41,470 nt of DNA from Thoreauomyces humboldtii (Eukaryota > Chytridiomycota > Chytridiomycetes > Spizellomycetales > Powellomycetaceae). The notes beneath the pieces were generated by a model that did not search any database, had not been told where the DNA came from, and worked only from the letters and a program-made list of their open reading frames with translations. A program made the translations under genes and the position numbers. The DNA lies in NCBI GenBank assembly GCA_027596035.1, contig JADGJA010000106.1:1-41470 (forward strand). Reading direction: 5' to 3'. Of this stretch, positions 1-9,048 are shown piece by piece. Each line of letters opens with the position of its first letter. Positions within the stretch are counted from its first letter, which is position 1.

Positions 1-48
1 GAGCCGCCCGCCCTCCCACTACTTCATTGATCCCACCGGCACGCCCGC

Positions 49-1049
49 CTATTCGCTGTCGCTTTCGTCCATTGGCCTCTTGAGAACGATCTTCGGCGGG
101 TCGACGCCTTCGGGCAGTCTCTGAGAGAACACGATGGTACGGCTCGGAGCCTTTGTGATCTCCTCGTTCTGCTCGCGAGAGAGTCCTTCCACGAACCCGA
201 TGGTGCGGCGATGCGCGTACTCTGGGTAGAGGGCGGGGACGAACTCAAAGGAGCGGGTGCAGGTCAACTGGTTGGTCGACTTTGCCTGCGTCTTCATGTC
301 CCACGAGTCGTAAGGTTCTCCGGTTTTGAGGGTGACGAGGATCTCGCCTCCGATGGCAAGCTTCGAGAGCGCAGATTGGAAGAAACCGGCGAGGAGTTGT
401 TGGTTTGCGAAGATGTTGCGGTCCTGGTCTTTGATCCCAGCGCCTTTTTGCAAGACACACGACGGAGGGAAGTCAGCGTGGATCCCTCGAAAATGCGGAT
501 CGACCAAGGAAGGCACGGGTTTACGTACCGACGTGAGGGAAGTTGAAGACGATCTTGGAGAAGGTCGACTTCTTGCCCGCCTTCCACTTTGTCAGGTTGG
601 TCGCGTCCACGCCATAGTGCATGGTGCCACCCAGCTCTCGGATGGCATCGATGTGCTCCTGGGCGTCCGGGTATTTAGCGTTCAGAGTCTCGTGGTCATC
701 GAACGACGTGGCCACGATGGTGCAGGCGCCGTGAAGTTTCTCGGCGACAGCGTGGGCAAAGCTGAAGTTGCCTGCACAAGGTTGGAGATGTCAGAAGGCA
801 GCATTGACAGCTCACTTGACGAAGGGAAAATGCCTGACCTTCTCCGACAAAGAGGATCGAGTCCCACTCCACGAACGGAAAGACGGGAGGTCGTTGCTTG
901 TGGGTCTGTTTCTTGAGGGGAGGAGGTGGAGGCTGTTTCCCACGTTGCTTGATGACGGGACCCTTCCCTGCCGTCTTACGAAGACCCGTCTTTTGCTGCT
1001 GCTTCTGCCCTTGCTTGAGTGCCGACTTGAGGGTCCCCTTGTTCTTCAT
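49..1049 (-). CDS. BMT5: 25S rRNA (uracil-N3)-methyltransferase, BMT5-like (DUF2431)
   Basis: Predicted S-adenosylmethionine-dependent methyltransferase of the DUF2431/BMT5 family, which in yeast makes m3U in 25S rRNA in the nucleolus. Three exons are read on the minus strand: 1049-839, 771-529 and 443-49, giving 282 aa. Introns 838-772 and 528-444 restore two family hallmarks across the junctions: FVGEGNFSFA (residues 67-76, the SAM-binding loop) and NFPHVGAGIKDQDRN (about 147-161). The N-terminus is a basic, Lys/Gln/Pro-rich tail (KQGQKQQQKTG) suited to nucleolar targeting. Further downstream, EILVTLKTGEPYDSWD is also typical of the family. The ATG at 1049 is the first in frame for the Lys-rich tail. 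It is head-to-head with the PPR gene, 338 bases apart. The family call is firm; the exact uridine modified is inferred from yeast. Confidence 0.9.
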
Positions 1050-1387
1050 GGCGCCGCGCTTTGTGTTGTCAAGTTGCGGAATGCAACAGGTCGGTGGTCC
1101 TGGAGGGAAAAAAGAAATAACAGGAACGCCGTTCGGGTGAGTCACTCGGAAATCAAAGAGTTGTTCGACAGCCGTTTTCCCTCCGCTCTCATGATCCTTT
1201 TTCCTTTCACGTAAGAACAACCGCATGTGAGAGTTCGTCGGTCGCTTTTGCCACCTGCCTTCCACCAGTCAAAAAGCTTCGTCTTGTCTTTTCTGGGATC
1301 ACATATACGAGCCGTACCTTGCCTGCCGTTCAGCTTGCCGAAAAAGTGCAAACACTCTTACTTTATACCCCAAGAGAAGGGAAGAGA
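1050..1387. other. divergent intergenic region, BMT5 / PPR gene
   Basis: This 338-base stretch separates two head-to-head start codons and presumably holds both promoters and 5' leaders. The reading frame of the PPR gene stays open back to 1319, but that part has no ATG. I see no clear TATA box, repeat or RNA gene. Confidence 0.5.
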
Positions 1388-3865
1388 ATGCTGGCTCGCG
1401 AAAGTGCTCGACGTCTGTCTGCGGGCGTGTGCAATGCACCTCTGCAGTGCAAACATGCCCGACTCACCTCCTCCCAGAGTCGTCCTCCTCGCCATCCGTC
1501 ACCAACCTCGTCTCTGTACCAGCGAAGAAAGCCCATACTTCGGCCTTCGGGGGTCGGCCTCGAACTTGCTACGCCTTCGCAGTTAGGGTATAGGAAACCT
1601 GGTCCCCCGCCGCCTCCTTCGACAACCTCGGCGGATCCCGTGATGATGACGAAGAAGAAGAAGAAAAGTCGCATTATATCGCAGAAGCATCAGGATCGCT
1701 CCCTACGGGCTGTCTCGCCTCCCGACATTCCTGGGTTTGAGCGAGCCCTGGACGCTGTCGACGAGGATTGCTGGCCCGCTTGGGCAAAGTTCCAGGACAT
1801 CCTCGTCGACGACAACGCGCGAACGGAGCTGACGTCGTCACACATCGCCCGCTTGGTAGAGCTCTTCATGAGACGGCAGCCATCTCCTCAGATGGACCTC
1901 GCCACCCAGGTCATCGCCATCGGAAGGCAGCAGGGCCTGCCTCCGACCGTCGACCAGTACAATGCACTCCTGGACGGACACGCGCGGGTTGCAGACTTTG
2001 CAGCTGCTCGGACCACGCTGAAGCAGATGTCAGACGAGAAGCTGGCCCCGGACATGCGCACGTACAACATCTTCATGAAGATGTATGCCCTAAACAACAA
2101 GCTCGATACCGCCATCACCTTCTTCGACCGCATGCTCGAGGAGGACATCGCCCCGGACGTAGAGTCGTTCAACATCATCATACAGGGCGCTGGCATCGCC
2201 GGTCGTCCCCACCTGGCTCGAAAGTACCACGAGGAGATGCTCGACATGGCCTACACGCCGAACGCGCGAACGTATTCGTTTCTGATGAGAGCTCTGATCG
2301 AAGGAAACGACATGCAGGGCGCCGAGAAGATGTTTCTCAAGCAGAGGTCTTTGGGTCTGAAGCTTGAGGCCCGCGACTATGCGGTTCTGCTCAAGGCGTA
2401 TGCTGACAAGGAGATGGTGACCGAGCTCGAGCTCGTGTGGTCCCGCATGAAGGCGGACGGAGTCGCTCCCGACGCTCGCTGCTATCGCATTGCTAGCGAT
2501 GCGTTCCTGAGAGCCGAGATGCTCGTCGAAGCCGTCGAGGCTTCCAAAAGCCTTCTCGCTCTCGCTTCCAAGTGGGACCATGCTACAATCAAACGCGTTA
2601 TAACAACGTATTGCCGAGCTGGTCTCCCGTCAACCGCGGAGAAGGTGTTGGGAGACTTGCAACAAGCGCTAACTCCGCGAGAGGATATTCGCAAGGCGTA
2701 TGGCGAGGTGATACAGGCTTTCGCGGAACACGGCAACGTTGACGATGCGGTGCGCGTGCTCATACGCTGTGAAAAGGAGGGTCATCTGAACATTCGACCG
2801 TCTTACAATGCGGTCCTAAAGGCTGCCGGAAAGGCTTTTCGGATCGATGTGCTCGAAAGTTGCTGGAGGAGGTTGCGCGGCGAGCACCGCACCCTTCGAG
2901 CCGAAGGCGTCGCGATCGATGCCGATATTGGCGCGGACAGCACGAGCTTCTCTGTCGTCATCGAAGGATTCATTGCCGTCAACAATATACCCAAGGCCCT
3001 TGAAATCTGGAAGGACATGCACGAAAACTCGCCCTTCGTTCCTTCTCCGGAACTGTACGTCGCACTGATTGAATGCTTGATTCGTGGTCGAGGCTATAGG
3101 GATGCTGCCATTGTTCTCGCTCTGATGCGCACCCATACCGCCAACCAGCACATTCCTATCGGTACCGCGTTCGATAACGTCCGCAACCCGTTTACGCTAG
3201 TTCTCCAGCAGATGGGAACCGAGCTCCGGGAACTCGAGCTTGCAATCGCCGCTAGCGATGCCGCGCAGTCGGAGGAGACGGTCGGTGCGTTCAAAAAGCA
3301 AAGCGACGTCATCGTGGCGCTCTACAAGGAGCTCACCCTCAACGGTGCGAGAACGTCCGAGGACGTGTTCCGTTACGCCATGGAAGCGTATCGTTACATG
3401 CATGAGCCACTCAGCATCGTGACCGTCTTCATGGCACTGCAGAAGCATCACGCCGATCACGGTCTCACAATCACCGCTCCTAGCGTCACCTCCCTCCTCC
3501 GTGGCGTCTTCGAAACAGCTCACGTGAAGACGGCTGAAGCAGCCGTTGCCCTCGTCGAGACCGAGAAGTTCCCGCTGGACTCCGAAGGTCAGGAGCATTT
3601 CCTCTACCTGCAGGCACGGTGCGGCCACGACGTCGAGATGATCGCTTCCATCATCGAGTTCGTTCATGGGCCGGTCCCCCTCACTGCGGAGTCGTATGCA
3701 AAGGTTCGGAGCGTCGCTCTTGCGCCCGGGAAGACCGCATCATCATCGGCTCAATCGATCAAGACACGGTCAGCCCACGAACGGGTACATTCCTTTGTTC
3801 AGGAAAACTATCCGGAACTTTTGCCTCTGCAGAGCGAGGAGGGCGAGCTTTTGTTGGCGGCGTAG
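1388..3865 (+). CDS. pentatricopeptide repeat (PPR) protein, probably mitochondrial
   Basis: Single-exon gene of 825 aa. The open frame extends upstream to a TTG at 1319, but the first ATG is at 1388. From there the N-terminus (MLARESARRLSAGVCN) is rich in Arg, Ala and Ser and poor in acidic residues, as in a mitochondrial targeting sequence. From about residue 184 onward, helical repeats of about 35 residues follow one another, e.g. 'QYNALLDGHARV', 'DMRTYNIFMKMYALNNKLD', 'DVESFNIIIQGAGIAG', 'NARTYSFLMRALIEGND'; these are classic PPR helix A patterns. Later repeats are degenerate. PPR proteins bind organellar RNA sequence-specifically and act in mitochondrial RNA processing, stability or translation. 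The sequence does not show which transcript it binds. A lysine run (TKKKKKSR) lies near residue 85. Its 3' end faces the WD40 gene, 175 bases apart. Confidence 0.85.
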   Translation: MLARESARRLSAGVCNAPLQCKHARLTSSQSRPPRHPSPTSSLYQRRKPILRPSGVGLELATPSQLGYRKPGPPPPPSTTSADPVMMTKKKKKSRIISQKHQDRSLRAVSPPDIPGFERALDAVDEDCWPAWAKFQDILVDDNARTELTSSHIARLVELFMRRQPSPQMDLATQVIAIGRQQGLPPTVDQYNALLDGHARVADFAAARTTLKQMSDEKLAPDMRTYNIFMKMYALNNKLDTAITFFDRMLEEDIAPDVESFNIIIQGAGIAGRPHLARKYHEEMLDMAYTPNARTYSFLMRALIEGNDMQGAEKMFLKQRSLGLKLEARDYAVLLKAYADKEMVTELELVWSRMKADGVAPDARCYRIASDAFLRAEMLVEAVEASKSLLALASKWDHATIKRVITTYCRAGLPSTAEKVLGDLQQALTPREDIRKAYGEVIQAFAEHGNVDDAVRVLIRCEKEGHLNIRPSYNAVLKAAGKAFRIDVLESCWRRLRGEHRTLRAEGVAIDADIGADSTSFSVVIEGFIAVNNIPKALEIWKDMHENSPFVPSPELYVALIECLIRGRGYRDAAIVLALMRTHTANQHIPIGTAFDNVRNPFTLVLQQMGTELRELELAIAASDAAQSEETVGAFKKQSDVIVALYKELTLNGARTSEDVFRYAMEAYRYMHEPLSIVTVFMALQKHHADHGLTITAPSVTSLLRGVFETAHVKTAEAAVALVETEKFPLDSEGQEHFLYLQARCGHDVEMIASIIEFVHGPVPLTAESYAKVRSVALAPGKTASSSAQSIKTRSAHERVHSFVQENYPELLPLQSEEGELLLAA

Positions 3866-4040
3866 CTTCGTACCTTTCGTTCGTATACTCCTAGATGGGC
3901 GTGGGAACGATTTAGAAGTTCACATATCAAGCACTTAATTTTGATGAGACCTTGGAGATGCGGTAACGCAGAGCTTAAAGCCGTTCAATTTCCTAACGCG
4001 CAGCAAAACAATGCCAGTATTTGGAAGGCTTATATGCAAT

Positions 4041-5431
4041 TCATGCGCAATCCCAGGCAAACACGAAACCGTCGTCGCCCACGCCTACCAAAGACGGCCC
4101 CGTGTCCGTCTCCACGACTTGCAGCGCCCGCAAAGTGTTCTTTAGACTAGTCACCTCGAATCTCGCCGTGATCCCCTCCCTGTCGAACTCGAGGGCACAT
4201 ACCCTGCCATCGCCCCAAGCCGTGATGACTCCTTCCTGGACGGGACAGACAGCATATACGGCAGCGCCAGGCGCACCGACGTATCCGACACCAACCTCCC
4301 ACGTCTGAACGACCTCCAGCGATGCCGGATCCAGGAGCTTGACGGTCCCGTCCCCTCCTCCCGCGGAGACGAACCCTCTGGCTCCGACGGCAACCAAGTT
4401 TGTCACGCCGCCAGCGTGAAGGTTCTCGTGCTTCTTCACACATCGACCTCGCGTGGCGGGAACCCGCAGGTCGAACATGCGCACCGCGCCGTCCAGGTTG
4501 CCCGCCGAGACGAGGACGGACGGGTGTGTCTGGGAAACGAGGACGGTCCTTGTAGGACCACGGTGAGCACGAATGGTCGTCGGTGCCTCCCGCGTCGGAC
4601 GATTGAGATCGTGAACAAGGAGACGTCCGTCTTTCGTGCAGGCTACAAGTCTGTCACCGCCGTTCGCATCGTCCGATGACCCGCTCCCGCCGTCCCAAAC
4701 GAAATCGAGGATGGGATTGCGGGTGGCGGCCATGTAGTCCCCACTCGCGATGGCACCATCCTGATCTCCTCCCCACTGACCGACCTCCCGTCCGGACGAA
4801 AGATCCCAGGCTCGTAAGGTCCCGTCGTAGGAAGAGGAGACGGCCAGTTGCTCGCTCGATGACGCTTTGATGCTCGTTATGGAGCCTTCGTGACCGTCGA
4901 GAGTCCTGGAGGTCGGTGCGTGCGCGTCCCATATCAGCAGTCTGGAGTCCATGCCTAGTGACGGCACGCTAAGCGTCGGTCCTTCTGAAACTTCGGTCTG
5001 TCCTGGCCCTCATGCTCACCTCCGGACATGACCCTTCCCGAAGGCAACGCCGTGCAGCAAGTGACCCATTCGCTATGACCGGATCGTTTGGTGTACAGAG
5101 TTCTGGCAAGCCGAAGCTCATCCAATTTCCCGGCCACTCCAGACAGTGCCACGCTGTAAAGGGCGTGATCGGCGCTTCCGACGGTGACCGTCCGGGTACG
5201 TGGGTGGACATCCATACATGTTAAAGGTCGCTCTGAAAGGGAAAGGACTCGTGGGCTTGTGGACACGGACGGCGGATGTATGGACTGAGGGGAGGATGTA
5301 TGGAGTGAGGGCAGTCTTGGAAGGGCCGGCAGGTCACCTGGAATGGGACCGACATAATTGAGCGGGACGTGCTCGGGTGTGACAACATGAACGCTAGTTA
5401 CCCAACATCTTGGCGCCTGCTTTTGAAGCAT
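4041..5431 (-). CDS. WD40-repeat beta-propeller protein, function unassigned
   Basis: Two exons are clear on the minus strand: 5431-5020 and 4954-4041, split by intron 5019-4955. The join restores the repeat edge GRVMSGGMDSRLLIWD. If the ATG at 5431 is right the product is 441 aa. WD repeats include 'GHSEWVTCCTALPSGRV', 'DGHEGSITSIKASSS' followed by 'SYDGTLRAWD', 'AGNLDGAVRMFD', and 'AGGGDGTVKLLD', with the last strand ending 'GDDGFVFAWDCA'. About seven blades can be made out. The 5' end is uncertain: residues 20-70 are low-complexity and Pro/Ser-rich, and a possible intron ends at the TTTCAG just before the first blade (CMDVHPRTRTVTVGSAD), so the true first exon may lie upstream, between 5431 and about 5660. 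I do not recognise the orthologue; the propeller is probably a protein-interaction platform. Confidence 0.75.
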
Positions 5432-5773
5432 GCCCCGAGATCCTGGCCCGTCCTGTCATCGTTTGTTTTGAGGTACAGGTGGACCTTTTGGACTGCGCAG
5501 CTGACAGTCTTTCGGACAGCTTCTGGAAGTTTGGAACGACGATTTGCTCATCGTTAGCCGTTCGGGTAAGAACCCTCCTTGAGAAACCTCATGTGGTTTG
5601 ACTTCGCTATCACAATGAGCTTGGTTTGGTCCCGCTAGAACCCAAGCCGATGCCAAAGAAAGGTGTATTATATTATGCGTGTTAAAAAGATCATGGTTAG
5701 ACTTGAGCTACGCCGAGTGAAGGGTATGATGTAGAGTAAAAACCAAAACTGGTGAACGGTGCTCGTGAAGGGT
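5432..5773. other. intergenic region with possible 5' exon of the WD40 gene
   Basis: This 342-base gap lies between the WD40 gene start and the 3' end of the NVJ2-like gene, both on the minus strand. A short open frame starting at an ATG near 5560 on the minus strand could be an upstream exon of the WD40 gene, but no donor/acceptor pair can be fixed by eye. The part next to 5774 is AT-rich and probably holds the 3' UTR and poly(A) signals of the NVJ2-like gene. Confidence 0.35.
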
Positions 5774-8739
5774 TTAGGTCGCATCATCGCTCAGATCTGA
5801 ATCGGCGTCCCAAAAGATCGTTGGACGGCGATCTCGCGCGCGCGTGAAGCTCGGCTCCGAAGACCTGCGATGCAGGGTTGGTAGTGGAAGCACTGGCTGA
5901 GCAACCGGCAGATCTAGAAGGCCCTGTGGCATCGAGGAGGAACGGACAACCGGCGACGTCCGTGCTGTCCACGGAGCACAGTATTTCGCAAGGGATTCCG
6001 GGCGGGCTGCAAACTCTGGCGGAAGCGGAGAGGGGGTGGGCGTCGGCGCGGTCGGGGGCATGAAAGAGATATCTTGAACGAGCGGAAGCTGCGAAACGGA
6101 TGTGGAAGGGGCTGAAAAACTCTTAACTCTGCGCATGCGGCGAATAGGAACACGAGGAGTGGCTCGCGTGATGGTTGAGAGGTTGGTAGAAGGGTTTCTG
6201 GTTGATATTGAGAGTCCCATCATGTCTAGTAACGTGGTAGACGCTAATTTTGAGATGACAGCTGCGGCGGGGGCCGCACGGGCGGCCCGTTCGGCCTGAA
6301 CATTTACAGCATCCACGCCTTCCGAAGACGCTGAAGTCACAATTTGGCTCGGTGTTGACGAAGCAGGAGACGGTGCGTCAATGTCCGTGGTGGTAATGGA
6401 TGGGACGGTAGGCGCCTCGAAACCTCCACCTATCCATCCGCCGACCGTCTCCCAAACTCCACCAACAACATTTTTTAGGCCTCCTGCGCGTTCCGTCGCC
6501 GTCTCAACGACAGGGAGGGCGTAGCTCGCGGCGGTCTTTGTCAAGCTCGTGACCGTATCGTCAACGCCGTAGTAGCGAGAAGTACGGCCGAGGTAATCAG
6601 CCGCCGTGCCAAGCGTCTCATAGTACCATGGGGGAGGGACCACAGCATTCGCAGGGGAACCCATTTCCGTTGTGGTCGAGGTCTGCTTATGAGCTAGAGT
6701 TTGATCGCTCAACGCCTTTGCAACGCGTTCTACTTCGATGCGTTCCTGATCAAGCCGTTGTGCTTCGGCGACAGCGGTACGGCGATCTGCGTCGCGGATG
6801 GCTGACAGGGCAGAGAAAGGCGACACAACAGACGGTGCGTCCGAGAGATTTTCCCTGCTCTTACTGAGCAGCTTTTCAAATGTGCGTCGCTTACGAAGCT
6901 TGGGGCGTAGGGTACTTTCAACGGCTTCGCCTCTTCTGCTCGCCTCTGCCACCGATCGGCGCTCCTCCTTATCGTCTTCGCTGGAGCTCTCGTCACTGCT
7001 CACATAGAAATCGCGATCATCATCATCCTCGTAATCTCGATCCCGATGGTCCTCCACATCGCTATCATTTGCGTGATCGTCCCAAAACATTCCCCCAAGC
7101 CCATCTGTGGCCCAAAATCCAATGTCTTCCATGGAAGGCACGACGAAGAACTCTTCTAGCACCTCCTTGATTCGGCGCTCGATAACTTGATTAACTAGGC
7201 CCATGCTGATAAGCTTGTGGCCAAGTACAGGTTCCACTTTCATTTCAAGTTTGACTTCGGGTTCCCTCTGGATCCCAACCCAAAACCGATTAGTTTCCCA
7301 CATCCCCTTTACTTTGATGAGGATGCGCGCTGAGAAGCGGTTGATCTGCACTCCAACTACGATGGGAACTTGGAGTGGTTTGAGCTCAAGCGAGTTGATA
7401 GAGATGGTGGCAAGCGTCGCAGCGTCTATCCGCACGCCTCCAGTGTATTCGATATCCATCTCTACCATCATGTCGCCATCGAGCGAGATTTCGAGAAGCT
7501 TTGGGTTGGACAACACCGGGATGGAGTCCCCGACGGCGATATCCCGGACAACGATATCCCCAAGGATCGAAGGGCCGTCTTCATCTCGGTGAAACAGCTG
7601 CGATCGGCGGGATATCTTTTCCAACAACCAGGCTTTGAGCGCAGGGTTCGAATGAATGCCGACAAACGCACGACCGACAAGAGCGTTCAGCCATGCTGTA
7701 GCTGAATCCTGATGGTCTGGACCAATGGTATCAATAAGCTTCTCCATAGCCCCTTTGTATGCGCGGATCGGAGGAGTGTCGTTGAAGTACACGCTACAGG
7801 CGCCGTCGTCCGCATTGATCGGAAGTTTTCGCGCTCGGCAGAGCTTGATGTACCAGTCTTCTTTGTCCGAATTTGACGGAAAATACATGTAAATAGGAGC
7901 TTCCAGTGGATGTTTTGCGCCGTCGTTCGCTACTAGACGGATCGGATTCGTGCGCAAATAAGCGTCGAGGTCCGTCGAGGCCGTTGGATACAGGTTGACA
8001 TCAAGCGAGGAAACAGCGAGTACGTTCGTGCATTCGACGCAATCTTCGGCTGTATACAAGTAAAGTGACTTGTACTTGAGAACAGCAAAGGCAGTATGCC
8101 ATTTTGGCGGTGGTGGTGGAAGAACCGGCCGATCAGCCAATGTTTCCAAAGGAACATAGGCTTCTTCAACATCCTGTCCCATAAAGCGCCCAATAAGAAA
8201 TGATCCGACAGAACGTCCCATGGAGTACATGGATACGGCCGACTTGGAAGCCGTCACTACTATGTCTTTCGAGGCTAGATCCGGTGTGAGTACAAGCAGG
8301 TACTAGAGATGAGACAAGCCTACTAATGCTCACTTTCAGTAAGAGTCTTCTCCCTACGGCGTCGCCATCCTGTGCGCTCATCCTCTTCTCCTTCCCCGCG
8401 CTCACTGAGCTCCGCAACGGTGAGCTCTTGACTTGACCACCGCACCCAGCCTCGATGAAGCAAAAGCTCGGGTTCACCACTTGCTATTTCCGGGACTTTC
8501 ACATCGTCTGGTGACGTTCGGCTGGTCGGTGGTGAAAAGCTTCGCTTTTCCTTGACAGGCACCAGGTAGTATGGCAGCCAATGAATGAAAACTACAAGCG
8601 CCCCGATCAAGCAGAGCAGAGTCGCGAGAACGCCCGCAGAGAAAGCGACAACATGTGATAGCCATGGGAAGCTTGCGTCGGGACAAGCTGCTCTGACGAG
8701 CGGCGAACTCGTCCAGTTGGCAATGGCCGGTGGAGTCAT
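5774..8739 (-). CDS. NVJ2: SMP-domain lipid-transfer protein at membrane contact sites, NVJ2/TEX2-like
   Basis: Two minus-strand exons (8739-8334 and 8274-5774; intron 8333-8275) give 968 aa. The open frame begins a little upstream, but the first ATG is at 8739. A hydrophobic segment at about residues 28-55 (HVVAFSAGVLATLLCLIGAL) is an N-terminal ER membrane anchor. A PH-like module follows at about 180-290 (FAVLKYKSLYLYTAEDC ... DKEDWYIKLCRARK). The SMP domain spans about 325-525, with SATAWLNALVGRAF, GDIVVRDIAVGDSIPVLSNP, and the tail LINQ-like helix VNQVIERRIKEVLEEFFVVP. The rest is disordered and acidic (YEDDDDRDFYVSSDESSSED). This order (TM, PH, SMP) is that of yeast Nvj2, which moves lipids between the ER and vacuole or Golgi. 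It is divergent from the TCP-domain gene, 309 bases away. The intron phase fits, and length is close to family size. Confidence 0.87.
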
Positions 8740-9048
8740 CTCGGGGGCATCCAATGCTGGCCAGGGACTGTTGTACGGCCGGGCCCACTTTCTCGTATAT
8801 CTCTAGTTCCTTGTAATAACGGGTTCTTCGCTTAGACGAGTCGTCTCCGGTATGCGTTAGATCTTGTGAGAAGATGCTGTTATGAAACTTATGAGCACGA
8901 GCAATGGCATGGCCGTCTTCCCCCAAAAAGTCGACTTCCCAACCCGGGAACGAGACTCCAAGGATACTTGAAGCAGGAAGTTACCGTAACACTTTGGACG
9001 GCCCTCTTACCTTAGACCTTTGGTAAAGCCCTTCTACCATCGGCGAAA
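8740..9048. promoter_or_regulatory. divergent promoter region, NVJ2-like / TCP-domain gene
   Basis: Both flanking start codons point outward from this 309-base stretch, so it should contain both promoters. I see no clear TATA box or repeat. A minus-strand open frame with a coiled-coil-like start crosses it (8474-8926) but is out of frame with the NVJ2-like protein and has no family resemblance. Confidence 0.45.

Noticed and set aside
2090..2581. Minus-strand frame of 163 codons inside the PPR gene
   Set aside because: Antisense shadow of the PPR repeats, which carry clear family signal.
8474..8926. Minus-strand frame upstream of the NVJ2-like start
   Set aside because: Out of frame with the anchor and SMP protein and without family resemblance.
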